Assembly: GCA_019022495.1 (NCBI GenBank)
Contig: JAFEKR010000015.1
Span: forward strand, 434,001-498,000
DNA from: Epichloe hybrida
Taxonomy: Eukaryota > Ascomycota > Sordariomycetes > Hypocreales > Clavicipitaceae
Reading direction: 5' to 3'
DNA: 64,000 nt
Numbering within the stretch: the first letter of the stretch is position 1; every line of letters starts with the position of its first letter. Below, piece after piece: positions 12,875-23,655 of this stretch. The position numbers and the translations under genes were made by a program. A model generated the notes under the pieces. The model saw only the letters and a program-made list of their open reading frames with translations. It did no database searches and had not been told where the DNA came from.

Positions 12875-13830
12875 ATGCGTTTCACTGCTGCCGCCGCCGC
12901 CGTCATGGCCGGTACCGCTTTCGCTAGCGATGCCACCTCCACTGACTACACCACCCGGTTGGTCACAGTCACCGCCTGCCCCGAGACCGTCACCGACTGC
13001 CCTGCTCGCTCTACCCAGGTGCAGACAACCACCATTCCCCTGACCACCAAAACCCTCTACTCTACCCGGGTACACACCATCACCTCGTGCGCGCCTACCG
13101 TCACCAACTGCCCGGCCCACAGCACCGTCGTCACCACGGAGACCGTCGCTGTCAGCACCACCATCTGCCCCGTCGGCACGTCCACCAACGTCCTCCCCCC
13201 TGCCTGGGGCAACTCGACCGCTACTGTGCCTGCGCCTGCCACCACCCCCGAGCTTTGCGGTGGTGTGCCCTGCGCGCCTGGCACCTCCAGCACTGCCTCT
13301 GAGAATGCGCCCGCCAGCACCACCGGCCTGTGCGGTGGCATGCCCTGCCCTCCTGGCGCCTCCAACACTGCCTCTGAGAACGCGCCCGCCAGCACCACCG
13401 GCCTCTGCGGTGGCGTGCCTTGCGCTCCTGGTGTCTCCAACCCCGCTACTCAGGTGCCTGTTCCCACCGCCACCGAGGCCCCGGCTTGCCCCGGCCACAC
13501 TGTCGTCGCCGTCACTAAGAAATACACCACTGTTCTGACCGCCGTCGAGTACGACACCGTTGCGGTGTCCTGTCCTACCGGCCCTGCTCACGGCACTGGT
13601 GCTACCGGTGGTCTGCCCCCTACCCCCACTGGCCCCCCCAGTGGCAACCAGACGTAAGTTCAATTGTTCTCTGCGGTTGGGAAGCGATGGATGATGAGTC
13701 TGATCAATAATTATCTAACGCTGGAGTCAATAGCATTCCCGTCCCTCCCCCCAACGCTGGTGCCGCTACCCTCGGGGGCTCCGCCGTCCTGGCAGCCGTC
13801 GTGGGTTTTGCTGCCTTGATCCTTGCTTAG
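12875..13830 (+). CDS. GPI-anchored, Thr/Cys-rich cell-wall protein
   Basis: Exons are 12875-13653 and 13734-13830, with an 80-nt intron (GTAAGT donor, CTAAC branch, TAG acceptor), giving 291 residues. Residues 1-17 form a secretion signal ([17 protein letters not shown]). The body is rich in Thr, Ser, Pro, Ala and Cys, with recurring TVT..CP-type motifs. Near residues 128-190 there are three tandem units built on LCGG(V/M)PC.PG, each followed by an Ala/Ser/Thr-rich spacer. Exon 2 encodes the hydrophobic C-terminus after a Gly-Gly-Ser, as expected of a GPI-attachment signal. The protein is therefore predicted to be secreted, O-glycosylated and tethered to the plasma membrane or wall, as structural protein or adhesin; I cannot name a specific family. 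The third-position bias to C creates a long antisense ORF that is not considered real. Confidence 0.85.
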
Positions 13831-15778
13831 ATATTTTCTTTCGACTACCACATAGTTGAAGCTTGACGGCTACGGTAATTTACATTTACGACGGGCATTT
13901 TCATCTCGGCATCTTCGTTGGACAATTGTACAGAGTGTAACCTAGATTCGCTGAATATCATTAGTATTTACGGCAACAAAAACGGTGCACGCTTAAAGGG
14001 GTCTTTGTATGTAACATGTAATATTTTAATCGTATTGGGTCGGCGTATGGTTGAGGCAATCTTCGGTCAGATGGAAGAGCCGTCCCCTTGGATCCCTCGC
14101 TCTCCCTGTTATTCTGAAAAACGCATCTCTTCGAACCCATTCATGACTGCTAATACGGACGGGACGGGACGTATTGACATTTTGGACCATCAGACGGCAA
14201 CGCCATCCTTGTGGCTCAGGCACAACAAGGTCTCCATCCGAAACCCACTAAATCGCGCGTCACGAAAAGCAAGTACATTACGGATTACCAGCAATGTGTA
14301 CGGGAATGGCAAAAAAGGTGGCATGTTTCTGAAACGCCCACCCATGTCCTCGATTGTGAATGTCACGTCCCTCGCAGTGACTCATTTCGGCTGTGGCGGC
14401 CCCCTCAAGCAGTATTACTACATTGTTATAGATGCTTGTCTTCCTCGGCCACAATCCCAGTCGAGCGGAAATTGCACTCAATCTTCGCTCCACCTCTAAC
14501 GGGCCCCATGCCATCCTGAACCCCACCAGAGCGGGTAGCCTCCGCCAATCACAGCGCCACGCTGGCCTAGTTTGGCAATTGTGCAAAATCACCACCCATC
14601 GGTCGTACTATCCGAAAGGAAAAGGGGAGTCAGGAGAAGTCTATTCTACGGAGTACGGACGTACGCACATAATTGGTCAAGCTCCGAAAACCAGGACTCG
14701 GCCATGGGTCGTGCTGGTCTGGGTTGGACATGCGCTATTTTTCTTCTCTTTCATGGATCGACGATGGGGCTGCAGCATGGAATAGAGCATTGCAATAATA
14801 AGAAAGCTTGTTCATAATGCAATGCCCATCCATCCCTATCACGATGTGCTTTCCTGGGAACGGCAGTCCGCACAACTCGGTTGCTGTGCGACCACCTTCC
14901 CCCACTGATGTGGTTCCAGCTTCCATTTGTGGTTGTTTGTTTCGGCCATCTATTGATTGATGCTTGTTGACCCATCTCGGCTTCATAATGTGAGGCGAGA
15001 AAACAGACCCGATAATAACCTGAGGCATCAAGACTCGCTGCTGTTGGACGGGCCGTGGTGCGTCGGTCTCACTTGCGGGACGATGGGCGGGAGGGCTAAT
15101 TAACAACTGGCACACGCACTGGGAGGGCTGTGTCATCCTTTGTGTGTCGCTGTGTCTCGTTTATCCGTCATCCCATCCATCCACTTTTTGTATTTGCTTT
15201 TCCCACTGGTTGAGCCACTGGTTGAGCGCACGACGGAAAATGAGGCTTGTTCCGGATTGAGAGACACCATCTCGTCCTCCGACCCTTTGCAGATCATCTT
15301 GTATCACGCCTCCATCTGGGCATCTGGGGGCTCCAGTCGGAGGGAAGCTGAGGGGCAGGGCAGTGCAGGCAAAGTCGCCATGTGCAGTGCAGTGCCGTCT
15401 TGCGTCGAATCAACGGCCTTTGATTGTTGCGGGCTGGCACGACAGCTTCTTCTTCTTCTTGTCTCCGACGGGAACGTACCTGCCTCGACACAATGCTTCC
15501 TTCGGTGACTGATGCTCGTGATGACGCGATGTTAGGGTGATGCGCATAAGATTGAGGAAGAATGCGTGTACGTTAGTTACCCTACATGCAATGTTGTCAT
15601 TGGCCGGTTTTCCTGTTTGGGCAATACGACCAATACGACCAATACATGTACATGTAATGTTCGACCCATTCTTTTTTCGGCGGGGCCCCAGCTGTGCATA
15701 CGAAAAAAAGAGGCGAAGCCGACTGGCCACTGTATGATTTGCGCGTACGGATTTATTACATTATCTCCTATCCCCTTA
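13831..15778. other. Intergenic, no gene supported
   Basis: About 1.9 kb with only short or featureless ORFs. The largest, plus 13918-14499, has no codon bias like its neighbours and no motif. An ACGGAGTA motif is at 14648. Confidence 0.55.
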
Positions 15779-15907
15779 GAGCCGGTAAGGCTACAATTTC
15801 GGACCGACCCAATCTCTTTTGCTTGCACGAGGAGGTGACCTCGAGTATTAACGATTCTTTTGATTAGTCCAACATCCCACGGTACGAAAGTGTGGCCTTA
15901 CCGGCTC
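15779..15907. mobile_element. MITE, TA target site (129 bp)
   Basis: The terminal inverted repeats begin GAGCCGGTAAGGC and are perfect for 13 bp. They extend imperfectly (about 28 bp with three mismatches) into sequence like ACA.TTTCG.ACCG. The flanks are TA on both sides (15777-15778 and 15908-15909), as in Tc1/mariner-type elements. Counting the flanking TA and adjoining bases, the outer palindrome is 17 bp perfect (15775-15791 against 15895-15911). There is no coding capacity. Confidence 0.75.
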
Positions 15908-16573
15908 TAAGAATGCCTTGCACACCAGCGCCTTCACTTGCTTCGCCTCGGACTTGCTTCGCCTTATCCATCAATCTACAACGTGACACGTCAGTTCCCA
16001 TGCCTTCGCGGAACAGCTTCAGCTCGAATCTAAACGGATAATAGGGTAAGTGTACAATAGGGCTGGCCCAGCTTGTCCCAAAATGGATGGCTGCTGACAA
16101 GAAAGCCTCCGGCTACCAACGGGGCGTTCTGACGGATGAGTAAGAGGCTTGCGGCCCCCAAAGGGCTGACTTGTCGAATCCATCATGCCGCAGTGGGATT
16201 GGTTATGCGAAACCTGTTCAATGATGTATTCTTTCACGGGCACTGCCAACAACAGCACCCTTGGATAAGAAACAAACCATGAAGAGTTCATCACAGGGTC
16301 TGGAATATTTGAACGCAAGTGTTTCCACCATCATGGACACCAAAATACACACATTATATAAAAACCCCGTACATCGTACGTTCTACTCAGAGCACACATT
16401 GAGTCATCTCCGTACACCAAAACAACTAGTCCATTTTCCCAGCTTTTCTCTTGGCAAGCATTGGCAAAGGGCTCCAGTACTTGCATATCTAGTCTGCCAT
16501 ACAAGTTCAAGGGTGATATCCCTTTACGCACGCAGCCATACGTCCCCGCCCCCAAATCACGACACTGACCGCA
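15908..16573. other. Intergenic and upstream region of the RTA1-like gene
   Basis: No gene is seen. The last 150 bp before 16574 are C/A-rich with short pyrimidine tracts, consistent with a fungal 5' leader. Confidence 0.5.
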
Positions 16574-17614
16574 ATGTCGAAAGAGCTTTCCCCTGGTACC
16601 AGAACCTTTGGTCCTAACGCCACTTGCAACCTGAGCAACTGCCCCGTGGAATGGAGCATCTACGGGTTCCGACCTTCCCTCGCCGCCAATGCCATTTTTC
16701 TTGCTCTCTTCGTCCTAGTTGGCATGGGCCATGGCTACCTTGGATATCGAGGGAAGAGCTGGGGATTCATGGTTGGCATGCTCCTCGGCTGCTTGAGTGA
16801 GGTTCTAGGTTATGCTGGGCGAATCATGCTCTACAACAACCCCTTTTCGTTTGTGGGCTTCATTGTCCAGATTGGTAGTTCTCTCCATTTCAAAGGGGAC
16901 CAAAAAGTTCCCGTCAACGATGATTTTTTTTCCCGCTAACAAGGTTTTTTTTTTCGCTCTATAGTTTGTCTCACCAATGCGCCAGTCTTTTACACGGCAT
17001 CGATTTACGTCACCCTCTCCAAAACAATCGTCCATCTCGACCCCGAGCTGTCTCGCTTCGATCCCACACTCTTCTACTGGATCTTCATCCCATTCGACGT
17101 CGTGTGCCTCTCCCTCCAAGCCACAGGGGGTGCCATAACGACCAGGGACAACAAGCTGGGCGTCAACATCTCCATGGCTGGTCTCGCCCTCCAGGTCATT
17201 GTTCTGACTGCGTTCGCGGCTTGCTTCGCCGACTACATGATTCGATATGCGCGCTTTGGCCGCGCTCGGAACTTTGGCTGGCGCTTGAAAACCTTTTTCG
17301 GCGGTCTCGTAGCCTCCACCCTGTTGATTCTGGCTCGTTGCGCCTATCGTGTAGCCGAGCTGAAGGATGGGTACGACGGGGATTTGATCCGCGAGGAGAT
17401 CCCGTTCATTGTGCTCGAAGGAGTCTTCATCGTTCTTGCTGCCGTGGCTCTGTTTTTTGGACATCCGGGGTTGGTATTTGGCAAAGAGTCGGCGGCAATG
17501 AAGTCGGGCAGTGAGGAGGATGGTACTTTAACCCCGGCCCGGAGGGTTCCCCGGAGGAAAAGTGAGCAGATTTGGCCTTTGGTGCATATATTTAGGTGTG
17601 GTGCCATTTGTTGA
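16574..17614 (+). CDS. RTA1-like seven-transmembrane protein (lipid-translocating exporter family)
   Basis: Exons are 16574-16874 and 16965-17614 (316 residues); the 90-nt intron has a GCTAAC branch and a long T tract. The splice restores the family motif running from QIVCLTNAPVF into YTASIYV. About seven hydrophobic segments are visible, with SEVLGYAGR in the third, the conserved D..SLQATGG region, and a C-terminal EEIPFIVLEGVFIVLA segment followed by HPG, all typical of RTA1-domain proteins. The short N-terminus has an N-glycosylation site (NAT) and a Cys pair. Yeast relatives (Rta1, Rsb1) act at the plasma membrane in sphingoid-base efflux or sterol-drug tolerance; the substrate here cannot be read from the sequence. 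The final 25 residues are basic and cytosolic in a 7-TM model. Confidence 0.85.
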
Positions 17615-18046
17615 CGGAAGGTTACGGAGCGCATTCTGAAATTGTCACACTGGGACAAGGCGTTGAGGGTGGAGCACTGCTTTGTAAACTGCCTGGAGAT
17701 AGTACATATGGGTTCAGAGAGTAGAAATGCGAGAATATCAAATTTAATTTTCAAAGAAAGGACTTACAAGGTGGGTTGCAAGATGGAGACTTGTCCTTGT
17801 AAGTGAAGTAAAAATGCCCAGAAGTTAATCCGTACGGATCACGTCGTCGCAACGTGTGCCCCGCTTCGTCGAGGGGTTGCGCTCGGCTCAGTGCGGGGAA
17901 GGCCAGCGGCGTGCGGGACCTGCCGTTCTCGTTGTGCGTTTGACATCGAACTTTTGAACTTGCGCTCCACCCCCTGCTCGATCTATCTTCCTTCAGCCTC
18001 CAACCTTCAGCAACGTCGTTTCCTGCCCTTTCCCCCCCCCCCCTTC
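17615..18046. other. Intergenic and leader of the aminopeptidase gene
   Basis: No gene is seen. The stretch from about 17930 is C-rich and reads into the aminopeptidase transcript leader. Confidence 0.5.
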
Positions 18047-18172
18047 ATGCTCTCGCGAGTACCTCTCTTGCTCGCGCCCTTGTCTCGAATCGTCACCCCC
18101 TGGTCACGCAAGCTTGCCACCACACCAGCTCGATTCCGTTTCTCGTGCGACTTCTCGACCACATCATCCATC

Positions 18173-19810
18173 ATGGCTCCACCCAAGGCTGCTCTCGACT
18201 TTGTTGACTTTGTCAATGACTCTCCCACCCGTATGATGCTCCCTCTTGTGCATTGACTCCTGGCCGAGTAGGATCGAAGCCTCGTTGCCTCGAAGTGTCC
18301 CGAGGTCCGAAAACCAAGAGTAGCGTAGCGTAGCTTACTTCGCCCGATATTATGGTCCCGTGGATGAGACTCAAACTAACGGCTTCATCTACCAGCTTAC
18401 CACGCCACCCAGACTGCCGCACATCGATTTGAGAAAGCCGGCTTCAAGCTGATCAAGGAACGCGACTGTTGGGCCCAAACTCTCCAGCCAGGTGGCAAAT
18501 ACTATCTTACCCGCAACGGCTCCTCCATTGTGGCCTTTGCCATCGGTCGCAGGTGGCGCACAGGAAACCCCGTCTCGATTGTCGGAGCTCACACCGACTC
18601 TTGCTGCCTGCGACTGAAGCCCGTCTCCAAAAAGACCAATGTTGGCTACCTACAAGTCGGTGTTGAAGCCTATGGTGGAGGCATCTGGCACTCGTGGTTT
18701 GACCGTGATCTCAGTATTGCCGGCCGAGTCCTCGTCAAGGAAGGCAACAATTTTGTTCAGAAGCTGGTCAAGATCGAGAAGCCCTTGCTACGCATTCCCA
18801 CCCTCGCTATTCACCTTCACCGACAGACCAACTTCGATCCCAACAAGGAGTCGGAGTTGTTCCCCATTATCGGTCTCGCCACGGCCGAGTTGAACAAGAG
18901 CGCCGATGAGGACGCTGCGGCCCAGGCTGAGGAGGATGAAGACTTCAAGCCCCTCGAGAAAATGTCCGAACGCCATCACCCTGCTGTACTGGACGTCATT
19001 GCCGAGGAACTGAATGCCAAGGTAGCCGACATCGTCGACTTTGAACTCGTCCTCTACGACACTCAGAAGCCTGTCATCGGTGGCCTGAGGGATGAGCTCA
19101 TCTTTTCCCCTCGCTTGGACAACCTGGGCATGACTTACTGCTCCGTAGAGGGTCTCATCTCTTCGGTCCGGGAAAGCAGTTCGCTGAATGAGGACTCAAC
19201 CATTCGAATGATCGCCTGCTTCGATCACGAAGAAATCGGCTCCACGTCCGCACAAGGCGCCAACTCCAACCTGCTGCCGTCCGTCATCCGTCGCCTTGCG
19301 TCTCTGCCTGGCAACCGGGATGCTTCCAGCGACGGCAGCTACGAAGCCATTGACCACCAAGGCGAGGAGTCGACAGCGTACGAACAAACTCTGTCACGAT
19401 CGTTCCTTGTGTCGGCAGACATGGCCCACGCCGTTCATCCCAACTACGCCGGCAAGTACGAGTCATCTCACCAACCAGCCATGAACAAGGGTACCGTCAT
19501 CAAGATCAACGCCAATCAGCGTTATGCCACCAACGCGCCGGGCATCGTCCTTGTTCAAGAGTGTGCTCGCCTCGCCGGTGTCCCTCTCCAGCTGTTTGTC
19601 GTGCGCAACGACTCCCCCTGCGGCAGCACAATTGGACCTGGTTTGGCGGCCAAGATGGGCATGCGAACGCTTGACCTGGGCAATCCGCAGCTCAGCATGC
19701 ACAGCATTCGTGAGACTGGGGGCTCAGCCGATGTGGAATTTGCCATCAAGTTATTCGACAAGTTTTTTGCCAGCTACGGCACTCTGGAGCCAAAGATTCT
19801 GATTGACTAA
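18173..19810 (+). CDS. APE4: Aspartyl aminopeptidase (peptidase family M18)
   Basis: Exons are 18173-18230 and 18396-19810 (165-nt intron, CTAAC branch), giving 490 residues, the usual DNPEP/Ape4 length. It removes N-terminal Asp/Glu from peptides using two metal ions. The metal-binding motifs are present: GAHTDS near residue 78, the Asp of SPRLDNLGM, the paired acids of DHEEIGS, and the His of MAHAVHPN. The cytosolic start used here gives the family N-terminus (MAPPKAALDFVDFVNDSPT). An in-frame upstream ATG at 18047 would add 42 residues that are Arg/Ser/Leu-rich and acid-free at first, like a mitochondrial presequence, so two isoforms are possible. In yeast the enzyme is a Cvt-pathway cargo. 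The gene is convergent with the Whi5-like gene. Confidence 0.93.
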
Positions 19811-20392
19811 GCGTAGCGCATGAGGAAGGGGCTTGGCATGTCACGGCGGCGATGGTGAACAAGAAGTCACAATTATTTGTAGCAAGATGTCGAGATCTAG
19901 TCCAAGCTGGCATTTTAGATCATCACTGAACCCGTTCATTCTGGTCACCCTCATACCACGTGCAGAGTACAAAGGCGATGGATGAGAGAGATTGGTCTTG
20001 TCAGCTGCAAAGCCGGTTCCAAAAAGAAACAAGGAAATTATCAAAGACTTTCAAAAGACCATTCATTCCATTCGTTTCTAACGCCACGAAAAAAATAAAA
20101 AATGCCGCCATTCGTAAATGAAAAAGTCAAACCCCCGCGGTGACTCGCCGCGTCCAGAATGCTAACCCGTGGCTTGTTTTCCCTTAAAACCCAACACCGA
20201 AAGACCCAAGGTGATGTTCTATATGCTGCACAACGCGTGTAACGCCCATTCTGCTGCCATGGAATCCCCATCTAGTTTGCCTCGCTTTCAAAAATAACGC
20301 GTTACCGCACAAGAAAAGGAAAAAAAAAAGGGTTCTTGATAGAGATACCCCCTCACAAAAAAAAAACCGACGGCTCATCAGTGTGCGCAACT
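19811..20392. other. Intergenic between convergent genes
   Basis: The 3' regions of the aminopeptidase gene and the minus-strand Whi5-like gene meet here. It contains A-rich tracts near 20090 and 20320-20365, possibly poly(A)-signal related. No gene is seen. Confidence 0.5.
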
Positions 20393-21367
20393 TTAAACAG
20401 AAGAGTTCGCCCTCGAAAGACTGAGCAGTCCATTCGCAGCTCCTCCTTCCACCGGACTGTTCGAACTCGCGGATCGCGTGCCAGTGGTGTCCATGTTGGA
20501 AGATGAGGTGTTCGACTCCTGGGAGCTAGGTGCGTCTTGTACATCTTGGCTGGGGAGTTGTGCGCGGACAGACGGTCGGGGCGGCGGCAAGGGCTTGTGT
20601 TGTAGGTCTGCGAGGGGAACGCCCGTCTGGCCGGTTCGTAACTTGTAGCTTGCTAGACCGAGGCGGAGGCGCAAAATTTCGGCTTTCTGTAGGAAATGGA
20701 ACATTGTTCATGTTAGTCAATGTTATTATTTTTTTTTCAGTGGGAGGAGGGTTTCTCCCAAGGTCGTGTATGTATGTTTGTTGCAGGAGGTAGGGAAGTC
20801 GTGCCTCTCTCGCCTGCTCCCGCGTCATGCTCCTTCTCTGACGAGGGGCCAACAGGGCCGGCGCGTCAGTGACAATGGCGCCAACCATGTCTGGCTCCGT
20901 GGTGGTCGTGGCCCACGAGGCGTCTCCTTCGGCGGCGGAGGTGTCGAAGATGGAGGAGGATGTGGACGGCGATGAGGTTGGTGATGGATCATGTGGGCGC
21001 GCGTCGTCGTCCTGTGTGGGAACGAAACACACGGCCGGCCCCAGCTTGTTAGTACGACATTGTCATTGTCTTGACGCGGCGTGTGCATTTCATTTGAAGC
21101 CGGTTCGGTTCGAGAGAGGGGGGGAAAACATACCTCTTCTACACACGCCTTCTTGTTCCCGTACGAGCACGTATCCTCGGCGGACCTCTTGGTGCCACCC
21201 ACGCTCGCGGGCCGGACTCTCTTGAGAGGCGAGGTGCCGCCCGTTGAAGGAATCACCGACACGGTTCCGTCCTTGAGCATCTTGGGGGAAGGAAGAGAGG
21301 GCTTCGCGTTCGCGTCCAGCGGCGCCAAAGCGGCGCGTTGCTTTGTTGATGAGGCGTTGGTCGTCAT
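20393..21367 (-). CDS. Whi5/Nrm1-like G1/S transcription repressor
   Basis: Exons (minus strand) are 21367-21134, 21011-20805 and 20686-20393, giving 244 residues. The Whi5-like motif is created by the last splice: TREQARE joins KAEILRLRLGLASYKLRTGQ (residues 148-167), followed by a VPLADL segment. In yeast this motif binds the SBF/MBF factors Swi4 and Swi6 and represses G1/S genes until CDK phosphorylation. The N-terminus has SP/TP sites (LPSPK, GTSPLKR, DPSPT) that could be CDK targets and a basic patch that could be an NLS. Intron 1 is 122 nt and normal. Intron 2 (20687-20804) has no GT at a usable position and uses a GC donor (GAG|GCACGA). An upstream in-frame ATG at 21424 would add 19 residues encoded by the GT repeat, so the start at 21367 is preferred. 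Confidence 0.8.
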
Positions 21368-21368
21368 G

Positions 21369-21370
<2 letters not shown>

Positions 21371-21402
<32 letters not shown>
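21371..21402. repeat. (GT)16 microsatellite in the 5' leader of the Whi5-like gene
   Basis: Sixteen GT units lie immediately upstream of the minus-strand start codon at 21367. On the sense strand this is (AC)n, so the leader of that mRNA probably contains it. Confidence 0.95.
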
Positions 21403-21404
<2 letters not shown>

Positions 21405-21675
21405 CTAGGCACGTATGTGGACAAGAGGATATCAATGGGGGAGAAGCAGGAACAAGACGAAGTGCCAAAGTGCAGTGCAATAGGCCCTAGGTTCGCGGTG
21501 CGAGTGGTTATATTGGGGGAGAGGGAGGAAGCAAGAGATGAGGCAGACGAGGACCAAGATTGTTGTTTGGTCTTGTCTTGTCTGTCTGGTGTCTGGTGTA
21601 CTTAATCGAGCTGCTGTTCTGGTCTGGCAGCTTGCTGGGCGGGACTTGTCACGTCTGGTCGCGCGAACGGCGACC

Positions 21676-21692
21676 GGGGGGGGGGGGGGGGG
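21676..21692 (+). repeat. 17-base G homopolymer
   Basis: An uninterrupted run of 17 G residues followed by TCCC. It could form a quadruplex and its length is likely to be assembly-sensitive. Confidence 0.9.
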
Positions 21693-23655
21693 TCCCGCGG
21701 CAGCCAGCCCAGCCACCTTCCTGCCCTCCAGGCATAAACCAGGCATAAACTAGACTCGACTTGCTAACTTGACTAATTCATGCGGGCGTCCGCTGTGACT
21801 TTGTTATTCACAGCTGACAGCTGCAAATGGGGAATACCGAGCAGAGGCGATACGATTGTGTGGTTCGAATTTCCAACTATTTTCCTCCTCTTTTCTTTCC
21901 TTTTTCCCCTCCAGCCGAGTAAATGAATGAATGAAACCAAGCGGGGAGCGTCGCGGTCTCGCAAGCCCCCGCACTAACACGCGAGCAAAGACACTCTTCG
22001 ACAACTCTCTTCACTTCTTTATCCGACTTGCTCACCGTGCAGATTTCCTGTCGCAGTCTAGCGCGCCCATCCGCCCAACCAATGTTGGCTGGCGCCCGTT
22101 ATTGATTGTCCTGAACCCCTTGAATCGCCTCTGACGTGACGCGCCGCTGTTCAGGACGCACATGGCACATGGCAGGAAAGAACTTGTCGCTGCCCCTTGA
22201 ACGAGTCGCAAATGACGTGGGCACCTGGGGAAAATGGGAATATGACGAATATACTTACTGTGCACGTCGTCAACATTCAGCCCTCTGGATCTGAACATGG
22301 CTTCAGGGTAGCGGCAGAGGCAGGTTTCTTTTTTTTTTTAAGAAAAAAAGACCCTTGTACTCTACGGTGTTGATATTGATGCTCAAGCGCCGATGCGAAA
22401 GTCTTTTCTGCATGCAAAATGGAGCTACCCTGGACACAGAGTGACAATCATTCGCATTCGTTGGACGGGAGGAAATATGAATTCAGAAGTGAATACACAA
22501 TGGAGTACTGGATGCTGTAAGTTATTAGTGTCACAAGAATCAATCGCACAAAGGTAGGGGGATCATGCTCGTCAACAAGGACGCTCGCGAGGAATGCATC
22601 TCACTCACCTACCCCCCCCCCGATCTTGTTACCTGGGTCAGTGGGTATACCGCGTGTGTGAATGAATGTGCGGAGTGGAGGAATGTGCATCTATTACATA
22701 AGCACACAGCTTTTGTCACGTGCAAGAGATCTCGCATTAAAGTCCAAGCGGGCCTGCCCCACCCATCCATGATCCCAAGTAATAGGTTCAGGCTGCATAC
22801 GGACGACATTGCATGCCAGAACCTAAAAAAAAAAAAGCAACCAAATTCTAACGATTTTAACCCTACAGGGCGGCTTAGGAGTAGAACCTTCTACTCCCAA
22901 CTACGTGGGCGGTAAAAATACAATCCACATAGGCGTGTAGCATGCACGGCATTCAACTTCAAGGCGTCACACTCTCCAATTTACGAACATGCCAGTTGTT
23001 CATCCCCTTTCCGATTCTGCTTTAATTTGGTTGCCCTCAGTATGACTGATCTGGTATGCAAAGTTAGCAAGGTCGATTCATTCCCGATATGGGCTCGATG
23101 GCGATGCGCGCCGGAGTCGAAGAGCCGCCAACAAAACGCGGAACCAGCACTTTCAGCCCTTGTTTGCTACAACACCGGCCTTGCCTAATGTAGCATTGGG
23201 TTTGGCCTGTCTCAATAATCACACGCCCTTCACACGCCCTGTCAACGCCTCGATGTCTAGCAGCCAAATATAGCTGCGCTGCCGGAAAGTGGTCGTCGCC
23301 TGCAAACATCATTGTGGAACGACCGGCACACTGCCTAGATTGAGCTTCGACTTTTCCAGGGTTTGTTGAATTCCGTGCACATTGGCGAAAGGTATTTACT
23401 CCGGTGTATTTACTCCGGTCGCTAATGATGAATTTCTTTCGATACAGATCTATCCATGTACAATCAAGCTACTAACTCCCCTCCATGATGGTTGTGACCC
23501 TGCTACATCTGAAAATGGCGCCATCGGCAACATGTATTTAATTAAGCAGTTGCCGATTTGAGTGCAAATTATTCAAAGAAAGAGAAGAACACAAAAAAAG
23601 AAGAGAAAGAAAAATAGGAGACAAAGCATTAAAAAAAACCCCCCAAACATATGGA

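Larger units (their letters stand above)
21368..23655. other. Intergenic, no gene supported
   Basis: About 2.3 kb. It contains the GT repeat and a G tract (listed separately), a 14-bp direct repeat GTATTTACTCCGGT near 23391-23420, and a 9-bp hairpin (GGAGTAGAA/TTCTACTCC) at 22878-22897. Short ORFs show no motifs. Confidence 0.5.

Noticed and set aside
12797..13663. 288-codon minus-strand ORF covering the whole cell-wall protein gene
   Set aside because: It is Gly/Arg/Ala-rich shadow sequence caused by C-biased third positions of the sense gene; it has no domain or splice structure.
13918..14499. 193-codon plus-strand ORF
   Set aside because: No domain, no neighbour-like codon bias, and no conserved feature; treated as chance.
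16574..17614. RTA1-like gene as resistance or export gene of the PKS locus
   Set aside because: It lies 7 kb away beyond two housekeeping genes, so there is no positional support.
22878..22897. 9-bp hairpin GGAGTAGAA/TTCTACTCC
   Set aside because: Short, with no flanking duplication or second arm; likely chance.
23064..23312. 82-codon minus-strand ORF in the long intergenic region
   Set aside because: No recognisable motif, no intron context and no promoter signal.
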